Shown here one piece after another: positions 1 through 11,254 of a stretch of DNA of 64,000 nt. The stretch covers positions 241,931,741-241,995,740 of the forward strand of contig CM041465.1 of NCBI GenBank assembly GCA_023213395.1, read 5' to 3'. The notes under the pieces were generated by a model, which ran no database searches, had not been told where the DNA came from, and saw nothing but the letters and a program-made list of their open reading frames with translations. Source of the stretch: Cycas panzhihuaensis (taxonomy: Eukaryota; Cycadophyta). The position numbers were made by a program, and so were the translations under genes. Every line of letters begins with the position of its first letter. The first letter of the stretch is position 1.

Positions 1-1624
1 AAAGTCAGGTGTCTTGATGGTTATGGTAAATGTGTAGTACCGATACAATTACCTATCCTTAGCTAAGAGGAGGTCGTGCAAGTCAAACATAATAGGGTTG
101 GACCCATAGGAAGAAGAGGTGCTAATAGAATGAATTAGGCCTTTGTTGATCCCCAACGCTTCTAATAGGAATGCCCTTTAATTGGGGTAACTCTTAAGAA
201 CATCCATCATGGATATTTGGGCTAAAATAGTATCGAGTTCCTCAATGATAGAGAAAGCTTTTCCTTTCTAGGTGGGTTGGGGAAGAGCACATATGAAGTT
301 GTAATGTCCCAAGTGAATAGGAATGGTCTTAGGAATGACGAGGATCTCTATAGGATAAGGGTCCTATAAGGGTGGTTATTGTGAGGTGGAGGCATCCCCA
401 ACCTCCTTAATAGCTTGAGACCTTATAATAGGGAAAACTTGAGTGGTCTCAAGCAACTGGATAATCCTGTTACCCTTATTCTTATGTTGGGAGGATGTGG
501 TTGGAGTTGATAGGGAGGAACTATCTATAGGTTCCTTTCCCTTTGATTGATCAATAGGAGGGGTTTAATTTGGCCTTCTATTTCTAATCTACCTACCTTA
601 TTGTTGGGTAGGTTGGCCCTACCCTTCATGATCAGGAAATGGGTCATAGTGCATGGGTTGCTCCAAGTTTGGTTTAGATGAATCTTAAGGTAGGGGCTCA
701 CATGAGTATGCTAATTTAGGGTGTTATGTCCAACACTTGGAGTCATCATGCATACACTCCCCATGGACCAAACACCATTTCTTTTTAGGTGGGGGTCTTG
801 TCTTCTTCACTTAGGGTGCTTGGGTTCCCTCACTCTTTAGTGGTAGAGTCTGGGTAGTTTGATGGACCTGCCTATATCTAAGTTAAGCTTGATGTGTCTC
901 TTGCATGGTTTGCAAGGGCTAGAACTTCAAGTCATGTATAATTTGCTCAAATGAGAGTACAATTGAAGTCAAAGGATCTAGGGTCTTGTTAGTTGAACCA
1001 ATAAGAGGTTTGGATGATTGTTATTATTGTCCCTTATTATCACATAAGGGAGGTGATGCCTCACAATATTGCAAGTTCTTTGGGATCTTCTTGAGACTAG
1101 CTTAGATCTCAATAGACTCTAATACTAAGCATTTAGCTATGATTGACTCACAAGTGATCAACCTATTTTGAGGACCTCCTTATGCATCTTAGGATGCAAT
1201 GTATTTATGAAGATGTCCCTCTTTAATTCTTTTGAGAGCATGGCCTTGGAAGAATAGAGAAGGTCATGGAATTGATGCACAAAGTTGTAGTTCAATTCTT
1301 CATAGCCTTTCTTCAGAGAAAGCAAAGACTTGACCCCACTTTCAAAGGGTTAAGCCACATCAAAATAGTTGATAAAGGTGCCAACTAGTTGTTAGAAGGT
1401 GGATATTAAATGGGATAAGAGTTGGTAAAACTATTTCAAAGCATTGCCTTAAAGTAACTAGGGGAATAACCTCATTAGTATGTGGTCATATGCCCAATAA
1501 TTGATACATACCATGGAAAACCCCTAACATGATCGGTTAGATCCTAGGAGGAAGTGTCGTCAAATTTGGTCACTTTAGGATGATGTGGAGGTAAATTGGT
1601 TTGTAGAGCCTCAACCAAAAGGGG
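1..1624 (-). pseudogene. E0: degenerate Ty3/gypsy gag to pre-protease fragment
   Basis: Read on the minus strand, 1624 down to about 961 matches the gag domain of the other elements: a stretch like 'NYFDVA*PFESG' is visible around 1370-1330, and the segment at 1560-1624 matches the gag entry motif (EALRTNLPPHPP) with changes. The lower part (about 540-60) matches the serine/proline-rich linker and the PFSIV segment before protease. Stops and frameshifts run throughout. It ends abruptly at the E1 LTR, which cuts gag at the codons that in E3 precede 'DYRSTPLS'. This is the oldest layer seen and the insertion site of E1. The other half of this gag is not visible, because E4 interrupts the far end of E1. 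Confidence 0.7.
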
Positions 1625-4600
1625 TGGATGCACATCTCTAGGGGGTCATTAAACACAAGGGAATCAAACCTATACAATTGCTAATCAAAGGGCTTAAAGA
1701 TCCTTGGAAGTGGGGGAATAGGTTACCCATAAAAGGCATCTATGCATTAGAATGCAATTTTGAGGACCCACAAATGGCACATAAGACCCTCCCTTAAGAC
1801 CCTCCTTGGTCTTCTAAGTAGCCTCAAAGGGGACTCGCCTATCCTATTGGGTTGAGGAAGGAGAGGGAAGATAGAAAGGGATTTTCGCAGGATAAAGGGA
1901 AAATAAGAGGTGAACCCTAGTGGAAAAGGGGTGCCTATGGAACAAGAAAGATATAGAAAGTAGAAAGGGTGTAGAAGGGAGGTTTGGTGTAAGAAAAACC
2001 AACTCCTAGAAAGCGTAAGGCAAGTAGGGTTCCTTATAAAGGGGGAACCCAAAGGGAATGCCTCTAGGGCCTATATGCACTAGATGGGTGGCTAGGTATG
2101 TTAAAAAGCATTAAGAGATATCTTTATTTTACTCACAAGTAATATAATAATGTGAGATATTATTGCCACCAAACAAATGCAATTTGAAAGAAAAACTCTC
2201 TTCTTTATCTCTCGTTTCCTCCCTCTTCTTTTCTTTTATGGATGAAAAGATAAGGGAACAACGGGGAAGAGAAAATGTAAGAGAATAGTGCAATGACTAG
2301 TGCAATTTGTTCTAGTGATGCATGGGGAGAAAAGCAACCATTAATAGGCTTAAATCCCTCTATGTCCCTACCCTAGTAAGTGCAAGGGATATGCAAAAGA
2401 GAAGGAAATGCAATAGGGGGGAAAGAAACCATCTTGTCACTTTTCACTAAGGATGCAATATGGGTGGTATATCAACCCAAACAACCCTTATTTAGATGCT
2501 CATGTAGTGGGGGAGGAAAAGGAAGTGAAGTCAATGCATACCAATGTGATGTATGGCTTTATTTCCTAACAAATATAAAGTGGATGATTTGTAAGTAAAA
2601 TAGAATGCATGCAACTTTTTATTTTCTTTTCCTTTTAGGAAAGGGAGAAAGGGATAAGAAAGGAGGAGTTAGGGAGGTGCACCTAGAACCAAGTTAGTTG
2701 GTGAGGCATGCCTTTCTTTATTTATGATCTCTTTACCCATCACCATATGCTCCTTGCCATGGTTGGAATTGTAGGTGGAATGTTGGTGGGGGTTCCTTAC
2801 CTTCCCCAAGATACTTGTGCAAAAAGGAAATAGGAAAAGTTGTAAGAAAAAGCTCAAAAAAGAAAAAAAGAAAATGAAGTGCACATACCTTTCACTATGA
2901 TTCCCACTTGCTTTGGAAAGTAAAACCTACTTGATAAATCAGTTTCCTTTCTATAAGAGGCTATGTGTATATAAAAGCAAATATATGTTTTTATATATGT
3001 ATGTTCACCAAATAAAAATCTGATCTTACATATGTGTTTTTAAAAGGAAATGATGTGCTATTCAACCTCTCTTAATATATATGCAAAATATTTAAACAGT
3101 TTTTTTTTAGAAGGGAAAAGGGGGATAAAGGGAATGAGAAAGAAAGCCTCAAAATGGCCAACCCTCCCGAATAGGGCACCTCTATGTGCTCAAGTACTCC
3201 AAGCAATGTAATTAAGTAAAGGGTTGTGGCTTCTGAGCAAACAAAGAAGTTAACAAAGTTTGCAATAATAAGAGTTCTAAAAGCTGCAAAAACTACAAAT
3301 GTTACAATGTTGCAACCTTTACAAAAATTATAAAATAAGGTAAGAATCATATAAACTGCAAGAGTCACAAAGAAATTAGATTTTTGATTATGTGTAAGGG
3401 CTAGTTGTAGGCATTGTAAGTGGATGCCAATGGTACAACCAGTAGGATCCTTAATCCTAAATGATTTTAGGCACGCAAGATGGATATGAGATGGGAGAAG
3501 TGAGAAAGGTAGGGGGCTACCCTGGAGGATATGGCTAAGAGGGTCAGAACCCTAGCCTTAGGATTCTCTTCTTCCTTTCTACAAGTTCCCACAACCTACT
3601 CACTAGTGGCCCAAGAGGAGCCTCAAGAGGTGAGGAGGATGAGTAAGGAGAAGGAAGGATTTACCTTCCTTCAAGAAAAAATCCAATAAATGAATGTATG
3701 GAGGGGATTTTTGTGTGAATAAAGGAGAATACTTATGAAATACCCTTACCAAAGGAATAAGCAGTAATGTACATATATGAAATCACTACTAAAATTAATC
3801 TAGAGGAGATATTACCTCATGGATTGGTAGGAGGAGAAGGATCCCTCTTGATGGGTGGAGGAAAGATTTACTTAGCAGCGCAAAGAAGATGAGAAACCTA
3901 CAAAAGCCTAACGTGATTACTAGAGCAAGTACTTGAGAGGAGAAACCTGCTGGAAACAAACTACTGTAGACCTACAAATTAGGGTTTTACCCTAAGGAAA
4001 GAAGGAGGTCGGTGGAGAGAGCAGGGGATAACAGTTAGAGACATTTTTTCTTTCTCAAACGAGCCAAGAGAGATAAAGTGAGTTTGAAATTAGGTTTTTA
4101 TACCCAATTTTAGTCTATCGAGCAATTAGGAATTGGTCTAGGTAAGAAACGACCCACTACCATGTGTTAATTTTGTAATAAATGTAAAATTGGCCATTGC
4201 CAAGCCAAGGATTCAAATGAACAGTCACCCTATGGTAAACATTGTGGTACTGCAAAGTTTACTATAGTATCGTAAATAATGTCGTGGTGAACTTAAAACA
4301 TAGAGAAAAAATAAAGGGGGGCTTAGGAGGCCCCTGAAAAATAGGTTCTAGACCCAAACAAAGCAAAATACTAAGCTAGAAAGGCATCTAAGAGATCTTT
4401 AAGTGATGGGGGGACCTGATTAAGTAGGGAAAAGGTGGTGATTAGGCCCCAATATATGACAAGTGGCAAGTGCGAGGGTGATCAGGCCTAAAATAGGGTA
4501 TTAGGGATTACACAATGCCATAAGATAGTAAAAAGTGGGCTGCAGGAGCCCAAGAGTACTCAGGAGTGTTATGGAGGTGTGATGGAGGGCTATACTGTTC

Positions 4601-4821
4601 CGTGGGACATTTGTCTTGAGTTGTCATAGGCTAAAAATATAGTTACAAGCATAAAAGAGTGGGCAAGCCAAACATATCAATCATGCAATCATCAACACCC
4701 CATAGAATATAGCTACTACATGTCTTAATACCTCCTGAAGTAAAAAAAGTACTAGGCTAGATATATACCTACACTTAGCTGAGAGGTACCATCCATGTCT
4801 ATTCCTAGTAGTTGGGAAACA
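1625..4821 (-). repeat. E1 3' LTR
   Basis: The LTR is about 3.2 kb. On the minus strand it starts TGTTTCCC (plus-strand GGGAAACA ending at 4821) and ends in CA just before 1624. It aligns along its length with 40066-43218, for example 2101-2280 with 40561-40740 and 3100-3400 with 41540-41850. It forms its own LTR subfamily, distinct from the E2/E4 and E3/E5 types apart from its two ends. The short minus-strand frames inside look like chance. Around 4215-4290 there is a degraded copy of the GGTAC-centred inverted repeat found in the other LTRs. Confidence 0.88.
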
Positions 4822-5311
4822 CTGCCATCTTAGTAGCAAAGCCTCGCTACTCAGAAGTGTAGAGCAATGGTAAATGCTATCAACACGAAGGTTAGTATCA
4901 TGTTTCAATGTAAGAAGTGTCATTATCTAAGGGGAGTGGCAGGTGTCATGGCAGATCATGTGGATAAGGAAGGAGAAGGGGTAGCATAGTGACTACCTAT
5001 GGGTCATCCTAGAATCTACTATAAAAGAAAGAGGGGATGAGGGGGATGCCCCCATTGCACTTGTGCAAGATGAGTGATGCACATGGTTATGAACACAATT
5101 AATAGGAAAATATGAGCAATAGCTATAGGCATATGGGGAGTCAAAGTGCAGAGACCTCATACCATAGGTGGTGCAAAGGGCAAGGTAGAGAAATAAACCA
5201 GGTGGTCTCCATAGTTTAACCTCATTAGTGGCCTACTTTCAAAGGTACAAAGGAATGACAAGTGAAGGATGGGATAGTCCTAGAGCTTGGGCAATTGGGC
5301 ATCCTACTAGC
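4822..5311 (-). other. E1 polypurine-tract region and 3' untranslated internal sequence
   Basis: The first 12 bases next to the LTR read CTAAGATGGCAG on the minus strand, a decayed form of the PPT that in E2 is CCAAGGAGGAAA. The rest matches the segment between aRNH and 3' LTR in E2 (9734-10139), E4 and E5. I see no reading frame in it. Confidence 0.6.
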
Positions 5312-5740
5312 CTACCTAGAGAGGATCATCCAAAAGAGAGAGACGACACCCAAGGATGTGATGGACAAAGCCATTTGCCTCAGTGTTTAAGTCTTAGGGG
5401 ATATATTGAACATCCACAGACAAGAAATGAGATAAAAGAGATCTGGTGGTCAAGGTAAGGGCTCTCAATCATGGGCAACACACCTAGTAAACTTAGGTTA
5501 GTTACGACACGATAATTTAAGAGTCATAAAAAAGGGTGATGGGACCATGGTAGAAGCAAAGTGCATTGGTAAGGGCCACAATAATGGCTGTATATTCAAC
5601 TTTGTTATTTGTGGCCTTAGGGAGAAAGATTTTGAAATACATATAGTCATGTCTGGAGGGGTCACATAAGATCCATGTAGTGGAGGAAGGTCCTGGATTA
5701 CCACGACTTCCTCAGTTGGTGAAGATAAGTAGCACCATGG
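5312..5740 (-). pseudogene. E1 acquired (archaeal-type) RNase H, degenerate
   Basis: The minus strand near 5690-5640 reads GSRGNPGPS in one frame, followed by recognisable ATNNKVEYTA (second acidic residue) and LFYDS (third). Frameshifts and stops break the frame. Position relative to the 3' LTR and to the antisense promoter at 6301 is the same as in E2, E4 and E5, so it is the orthologous domain. RNase H1-type enzymes remove RNA from RNA/DNA hybrids. This copy cannot be active. Confidence 0.7.
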
Positions 5741-6300
5741 TGGAAAGAATGGGGTTTACGTCGAACAACAAGGGAAATAGTGATCGCAAGGTCAAAATCA
5801 AGAGAGGGAAAGGGTGTAGTGACGAGACTACAATGACTCGAAAGGCTATGAATATGTATCATATAAGGATATGAGAGCCCTAGGAGGAGGCTACTAGGCT
5901 CGAGGAAGCTCACCCCATGAAAAGGTGAGGAGAAGGTAACGAGAAAGCCCCTTTGGGGCTCCAAGTGTTACAAAAAGGGCCAAAGGAGGTCCAGAAAGGG
6001 GCAGCCACCATTCCTAGGATCCTCAAAGGCTCAAATTGGTGGTAAAAATAGATCTAGGATGCCAAAATGAGTCAAAGGAGTATAAACATAGATATGTTTC
6101 AGAGCAGTACAAAAAATGAGATAAAGGGACCCCCAGGAGACTGAAGGGGTCATCATAAATGTACTAAAAGAGCTCAAAACAGAGGCTACAAGAGTGAGAC
6201 AGGGGATAGACCCTAAAGACAAAGTGGATGAGGGCAAGGAGATGGTCTCAAGGGCTATCGCAGTAAGAGAAAAGGAGAAGTTACCCATAGGGACCCTCAC

Positions 6301-6310
6301 ATATATAAAA
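6301..6310 (+). promoter_or_regulatory. E1 TATA box of antisense gene
   Basis: ATATATAAAA lies on the plus strand 170 nt before the exon-1 ATG at 6471. E2, E4 and E5 have a TATATA box at 166-167 nt from the same ATG, and all four are followed by an A-rich stretch and 'ATTCATTTTCA'. The conserved spacing is the main support. The 560 bases between aRNH and this box hold no convincing frame. Confidence 0.55.
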
Positions 6311-6470
6311 AGAGGAGGGTAAAAATGTAATTCATTTTCACAGGTCCCATGATCGATCTGGAGCCCTCCCTTCTATTCAACGAAGCTCTACTAAAATTTA
6401 GGAGCACTTTATAGGAGATCTAATCATTAGATCATGGCATGAAGGCAACCAATGAGATTAGGATGATGTG

Positions 6471-7006
6471 ATGGTGGTGGCTAGGCCTGATCCAATAAGT
6501 GGATTATCTCTTAATCCCTTCATTTCATCATTTTAATTTAATGGATTTTTTATAGTTTTAGCAGCTTATTTTCGCCCCTTAAGGGAAAATCAAGACCCCT
6601 TAGATCCGAAATGAGACCCAAGGAGGTGGAAGACTAGGTTGACATGTAGAGGTCAATGGGGATGATGTCACTAGATCTACTCACTTTAGTAGACTTCACA
6701 ATGGACCTATACAGAGGGATCCGCTAGGAGAGTGATGATGCAATAGGAGATCTAGGGGATGAGCCTAATGAGGGTGGAGGTAATGGTGGAGGTGATGGGG
6801 TAGGTCCATGGGGGGCTATAAGAGGTGAAGGAGGCCCATCAGTACTTGCGAGAGGAGATAGGCCTCCACTAGGGCCAATAAGTAGAGCGAGAGCTGCAGG
6901 TGGAGCTCCAGTGGCAACAATGGCCATGGTGGCAATGATAGAGGTAGAGATAGCCATAGTAGATAGAGGAGTCCCTAGAGAGGAGGGATTAAAGATAGGA
7001 GGCATC
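6471..7006 (+). pseudogene. E1 antisense PMD-like gene, 5' part (exon 1, fused intron/exon 2)
   Basis: Exon 1 is 6471-6494 and reads MVVARPDP, close to MVIARPDP in E4. Its donor has decayed to ATAAGT where the others have GTGAGT. After about 130 nt of intron 1 the sequence jumps (near 6625) to the late part of exon 2, equivalent to 48600-48660 in E4, so the PMD core is deleted. From 6660 it resembles the 'TSLDLLTLLDYV' segment and the following acidic and glycine/proline-rich region. E2 is inserted at 7006; the gene continues at 34130. Not functional. Confidence 0.65.
7002..7006. repeat. Target-site duplication of E2, left copy
   Basis: GCATC here and ACATC at 34130-34134 flank E2: four of five bases match. 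Both flanks belong to exon 2 of E1's antisense gene, which reads through if E2 is removed. Confidence 0.7.
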
Positions 7007-9721
7007 TAGATGTGCATCTATGGGATAGCTACCTAACTGAGTAGGAGTAGTAAGGGTGGTCGATGGCACAATTGAGGAAAGACCTACAAGTAAGGCAAAT
7101 ACCACACAGGGTGCCCCGTGCGCTGGAGTGTGAGTTTAGGACCTGTAAATGGAATCTAGCTACCTGGAAGTGGTTCCCCACTTCAAACAAGAAGAGAAGA
7201 GGCATAGGTTTAGCCTAGGTTGACCTAAGGGAAGGATCCTCCCACCCTTGGATGGCCGGAAGGGGAAGGAGAGAACCCTTTAAGGGTTTCCCTAGAGTAG
7301 AGGGAAAACAAGGAAAAGGTAGGCAAGCGAATGGCCTATGAATGAGATCTCCTCGGTTACCTATCTAGGCAGAAAACTGAGAGAGCACAAAGGAAATAAC
7401 TAAAGGGAGGTAGTTACGATGTGTGCAAGCAAACTAACCAAGCAAGGCAAGTTGGTGAAGCAAGAGGGAAGTATGCAAGGTAAAGGGGGAAAAGGTGAAG
7501 GTGGAAGACTTCTTGAGACCTTTTCCTATAGCAAATATAATGAAAGAGATAAAGTAAACAGAAGATAAACCAAGATGGAGGTTGATTTCCCTTTCTCTTT
7601 CCGATGAGCTAATTACTATTGAATAAAAAAAACTCAAAAGAAAAAGGGTGATGGGGCAGAGCAAGAGTGTGTACCTGGAATAGAGGTGTGATGAAGCGAT
7701 GGCGTTCCTACAAGGTATTCAAAGTTACTCCACAAGGTACGATGGACGTGAAGGGTTGTGATAGACTGAAATGTGGGGCTTCCTTACCTTCCCCAAAGTG
7801 GTATTAAAGTACCAAGGAAGGAAAAGAAAGGAACAAAATGCTAGCAATGAATGAAATACTAAAGTAAAACATAAGCGAAAATACTTACTTGCAAAAGAGG
7901 AAAGGGAACGGATCCTTTGCGTCCTTCGCGTACCTACAAGTGGATGAGAGTATCCCCCTTTCTAGAGAAAAGGTGCTAGCATACAATAGAAAATCCTAAC
8001 AATACATGTATATATGAGGCAAACATAAACTTAAATACATGCACATAAGTATTCAATATTACGATGATAAACTGTAGTGGAAAATAACCAAAGTAAATGA
8101 CAAGTGAACTGGCAAGCCTCAGAGTGGCCTACCTCCCGCAAGGAACAAACCCTACCTTCTCCTCAAGAAGCCACGAGATAGTGAGGGTAAGGCTATGCAA
8201 GAAGGCTAGAAATAGAGGTAATAAGGATTGAAAGGGAGCCCAAAAGGATCTACAACAAGCTAGGGTGTTATGGGAAGCAAACCGGGTTGCCGGGGAAGAA
8301 GTTAGGCAAGGGACAAGTAGTCAGGGCTTATGTGAGTTGCCCGGATCAAGGTGCAAGCCTTCAAACCAGTGCTACAACACGTGACAGTGCTGATTGCAAT
8401 GACTGAAAATAGCCTAACAAACCCCTTGTTTCACCACCAAGAGTAGCACAGGGTGAAAGGGAAGGTTTGGGGGGCGAAGAGCCTCATGAGGAGCATGGAA
8501 GGTGGTGTGGAATCCACCCAGATCTCACCCAAACCCTATATAACCCCTCTTTGCCGCTATCTTGGGCAAGAAACACAAGAAAGGAGGCCCTAATGGCAGA
8601 AAAAGATAGCCCCAAGCAAGACAAAATAACCTTCAAAGAGTAAACCAAGAAGAATTAGGGATGACATGCAAAATAAGGCATAAATTAGACAAGAAAGCAA
8701 CTTAAACTAATAAATACCTAAGGAAGAGAGAGGAGGCTTTTGCCTCAATCAAGAGCTACTAAAAGAAGGCTGAGAAATCTACTAAAGAGTTGTGGGTAGT
8801 GGGTATGGAACCCCTACTAATGAGGCTAAAGGAAACACCTACACTTTGAGGATGCTTGATGGTTGCCTGAGCAAGGAAATGCTGAGATCTCTCCAAAGAG
8901 GCCCTCTCCAAGGCATGTGAAGGGCTGGGAAGATGTCCTAGTTGTACCAAAGGAGAGATGGGTGCTAGAGGAGAGGTGTAGGTCCTGTAGCAGTAGTGGA
9001 GAAACAGGGAATAGCAGAGCACTGGGCATTTTTCCTTGAGAAGCATTCAAAAAAGGAGAAAAAGATCCTAAAAAGGACTTAGAGAAAACTTAAATACCCA
9101 ACCTAAACCCTAAATGAGCGAGTAGGGCACAGCTGGCAGTGAGTCAAGTTGTAAAACATGTGGACATTTCATAATAAATGTGAAATTGCCATGGCGAATT
9201 TTTAAAAAATAATCTGAGATAGTCGCCCCGCTATAAATTTCGCGGTACGACTAAATTTACAGTGGTATCATGAATTTCGCTACGGTATGGGACTAGAAAC
9301 CAAATCTGGCCCAGACAGCTAGCCTGGGCTATGGGGGGCTGAGACACCTACCCAAGGGCAGACAAGCAGCAAACGAGTCATAAGAGCAAAAATAGGACTC
9401 AAAAGATGTGACAAGTCAACCAAAAAATGATAGGTCATCACACAGGTAGGGGTAACACGAGCCAAATGGATCTCGAAGTGAGTAGGGCAGAATGCGGGAA
9501 GTGGAATGGCCATCGGGGTGCCACACTCACTAGGAATGTGCCCCCACTATAGTCGTCATAGGCTGAATAAGTGTAGATGACGATAAGATCATCTACGAGA
9601 TCACAACATGCAAACATGCAAGTATACACTCATCTCAAAAGAAAGCAATGGTAAGGTGAGAAGCATACTTGTACTTACATGAGTCGATAATTCCATATCC
9701 ATTCCCAAAAGCCAGGAAACA
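7007..9721 (-). repeat. E2 3' LTR
   Basis: The LTR is 2,715 bp. On the minus strand it starts TGTTTCCTGG at 9721 and ends at 7007, where the terminal TGGA of its partner (31389) is mutated to TAGA. It aligns end to end with 31389-34129, and is the same subfamily as 43219-45911. The GGTAC palindrome region is at 9220-9290. Confidence 0.92.
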
Positions 9722-9733
9722 TTTCCTCCTTGG
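9722..9733 (-). promoter_or_regulatory. E2 polypurine tract
   Basis: CCAAGGAGGAAA on the minus strand directly precedes the LTR start TGTTTCC. It would prime plus-strand DNA synthesis. E3 (CCAAGGGGCGA) and E4 (CCAAGGGGGCAG) have the same tract in the same place. Confidence 0.75.
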
Positions 9734-10139
9734 CAGCAAAGCCTCACCGCTCGGAAGCATGGTGCGATAGCGAATGCTAGCAACACAACTGTTGTCGATG
9801 TATGCGTGTATCTGAGATATATAAATCAAGAACATAACAGTAGGCAAGGGTGCTGGCAAGTGTCATGGTAGAATACATGGATATGAAAGTAGAGGTGGAG
9901 ACAACATAGGGGCTGCCTATGCGCCACCTAGAAACTGACTAGAAGAATACGAAAAGCGAGGGGGCTACCCCCACCACAAAAGATGCAGAGAGGTGTGCAT
10001 AATCAAGTAGAAGAGTAAATAAAATTGGTAGTCACCATAGTTTAACCTCATTAGCGGCTAGGTTTCGAAGGTGCAAACGGATTGTAAAGTGAGGTGCATG
10101 ACGACCTGGGGCTTGGGCGATAGGGCAGCCAGACAAGCC
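9734..10139. other. E2 non-coding segment between aRNH and PPT
   Basis: Shared with E1, E3, E4 and E5. No frame is conserved between copies. It presumably forms the 3' untranslated part of the genomic RNA. Confidence 0.5.
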
Positions 10140-10562
10140 TCAGGGATGTTCAACAAGAAGAGGGAGGCGGCACTCAAGGATAAGGTGAATGAGACTATCT
10201 GCCTCAGCGTTGAGGGCCCAAGGGATATGCTAAATGTCGACATACGAGAAGCAGGCCAGGAGGGATTTGGTGGCAGAAGTAAGAGTTCTCAAGTGAGGGC
10301 ATCACACCTGGTAAACTTGGGTGAGATGGGATACCACCACTTGAGAGTCACAAAGCAAAATGATGGGTTCGTGATAGAAATAGAGAGCATCGGTAAGGGC
10401 TTCAATAACAGCTATGTATTCAGCTTCATTGTTAGTAGCCTCTGGGATGAAGACCCTAGAGCGCAGGAAATTATATCCAGAGGGGCTACGAAGAATCCAT
10501 GCAGCGGCAGAAGGTCCAGGGTTACCGCGACTTTTGTTGTTGGTAAAAATGTAGACAGACAT
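10140..10562 (-). pseudogene. E2 acquired RNase H (aRNH), inactivated
   Basis: The ATG at 10562 opens a frame with the RNase H1 pattern: NPGPSAAAW, then NNEAEYIAVIEAL (catalytic Glu), then LLCDSQVVVSHL (catalytic Asp). A TGA at 10302-10304 cuts it before the last catalytic Asp; homologous sequence runs on to a natural stop at 10140. The first catalytic Asp is lost: E4 and E5 read TDG here, E2 reads TNN, from several clustered G-to-A changes. Just upstream, ACTATCAG followed by GACTTTATGTCACCC precedes the ATG, a plausible splice acceptor that E4 also has. It is detached from pol and lies between the antisense promoter and the PPT. Confidence 0.82.
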
Positions 10563-11088
10563 GGGTGACATAAAGTCCTGATAGTAAATAAACAATGATG
10601 AAATAAAAGTGATACTTGAAAGGTAAGAAAAAAGTGGTCGTGAAGGGTAGGAGGACCTAACAATGAGGCTACCTAGGGACAAGAGCAAGCAGCCTGATCA
10701 CCACCTGAGAGTGGGCGGAGAAAAAGCACCTTTGAGCACCAAAGGTCACTTCGGGAAGTGAAACATACCCCCAGATGAGGGAGCATTCCCTTTGGAGACC
10801 CCAAGAGTGAAAAAAAGGCTGCGGAAATGAGTCTAGGATGGTGAAACGAACCAAACGAGTATAAACTCAGGCATGCATGGGAGCGGCACACAAAATGAGA
10901 CAGAAGGGCCCTAGGAAAAAGTGCAAAAATGAGGCACCATAAATGCACCTGCAAGAGAGCACAAAAAGGCCATTAAAAGAGCACAATGGGTGACAGGGCC
11001 AAAAGGCAAAGGCAATCGGGGAAACAGGATGGTCCCAACAACTGTCGCGAGGCCAAAAACGGAAGAAGTACCCATCGGGGCCCTCGCC

Positions 11089-11096
11089 TATATAAG
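11089..11096 (+). promoter_or_regulatory. E2 TATA box of antisense gene
   Basis: TATATAAG on the plus strand lies 166 nt before the exon-1 ATG at 11255. The motif and the flanking GGGGCCC...CCTATATA...AAATCG are kept in E4 and E5. The stretch 10563-11088 between aRNH and this box holds no conserved frame and could serve as a shared divergent promoter region. Function is inferred from conservation only. Confidence 0.6.
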
Positions 11097-11254
11097 GAAA
11101 TCGTATAGAAAATGAATTCATTTTCATCGGATCTCGTGAGAAACCAGAGCCATTCCCTACGCAGTGGAGCACCGCCTGACTTTGGAGGCACGCAGGGGAC
11201 GATCTGACCGTTGGATCGAAGCGAGGAGAGAGCTAGCAAGATCATCAAGATGAG

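Noticed and set aside
1747-4923. Several minus-strand frames of 70-101 codons
   Set aside because: They lie inside the E1 LTR, have biased composition (Leu/Phe/Ser) and are not kept in the partner LTR at 40066-43218 beyond plain nucleotide homology.
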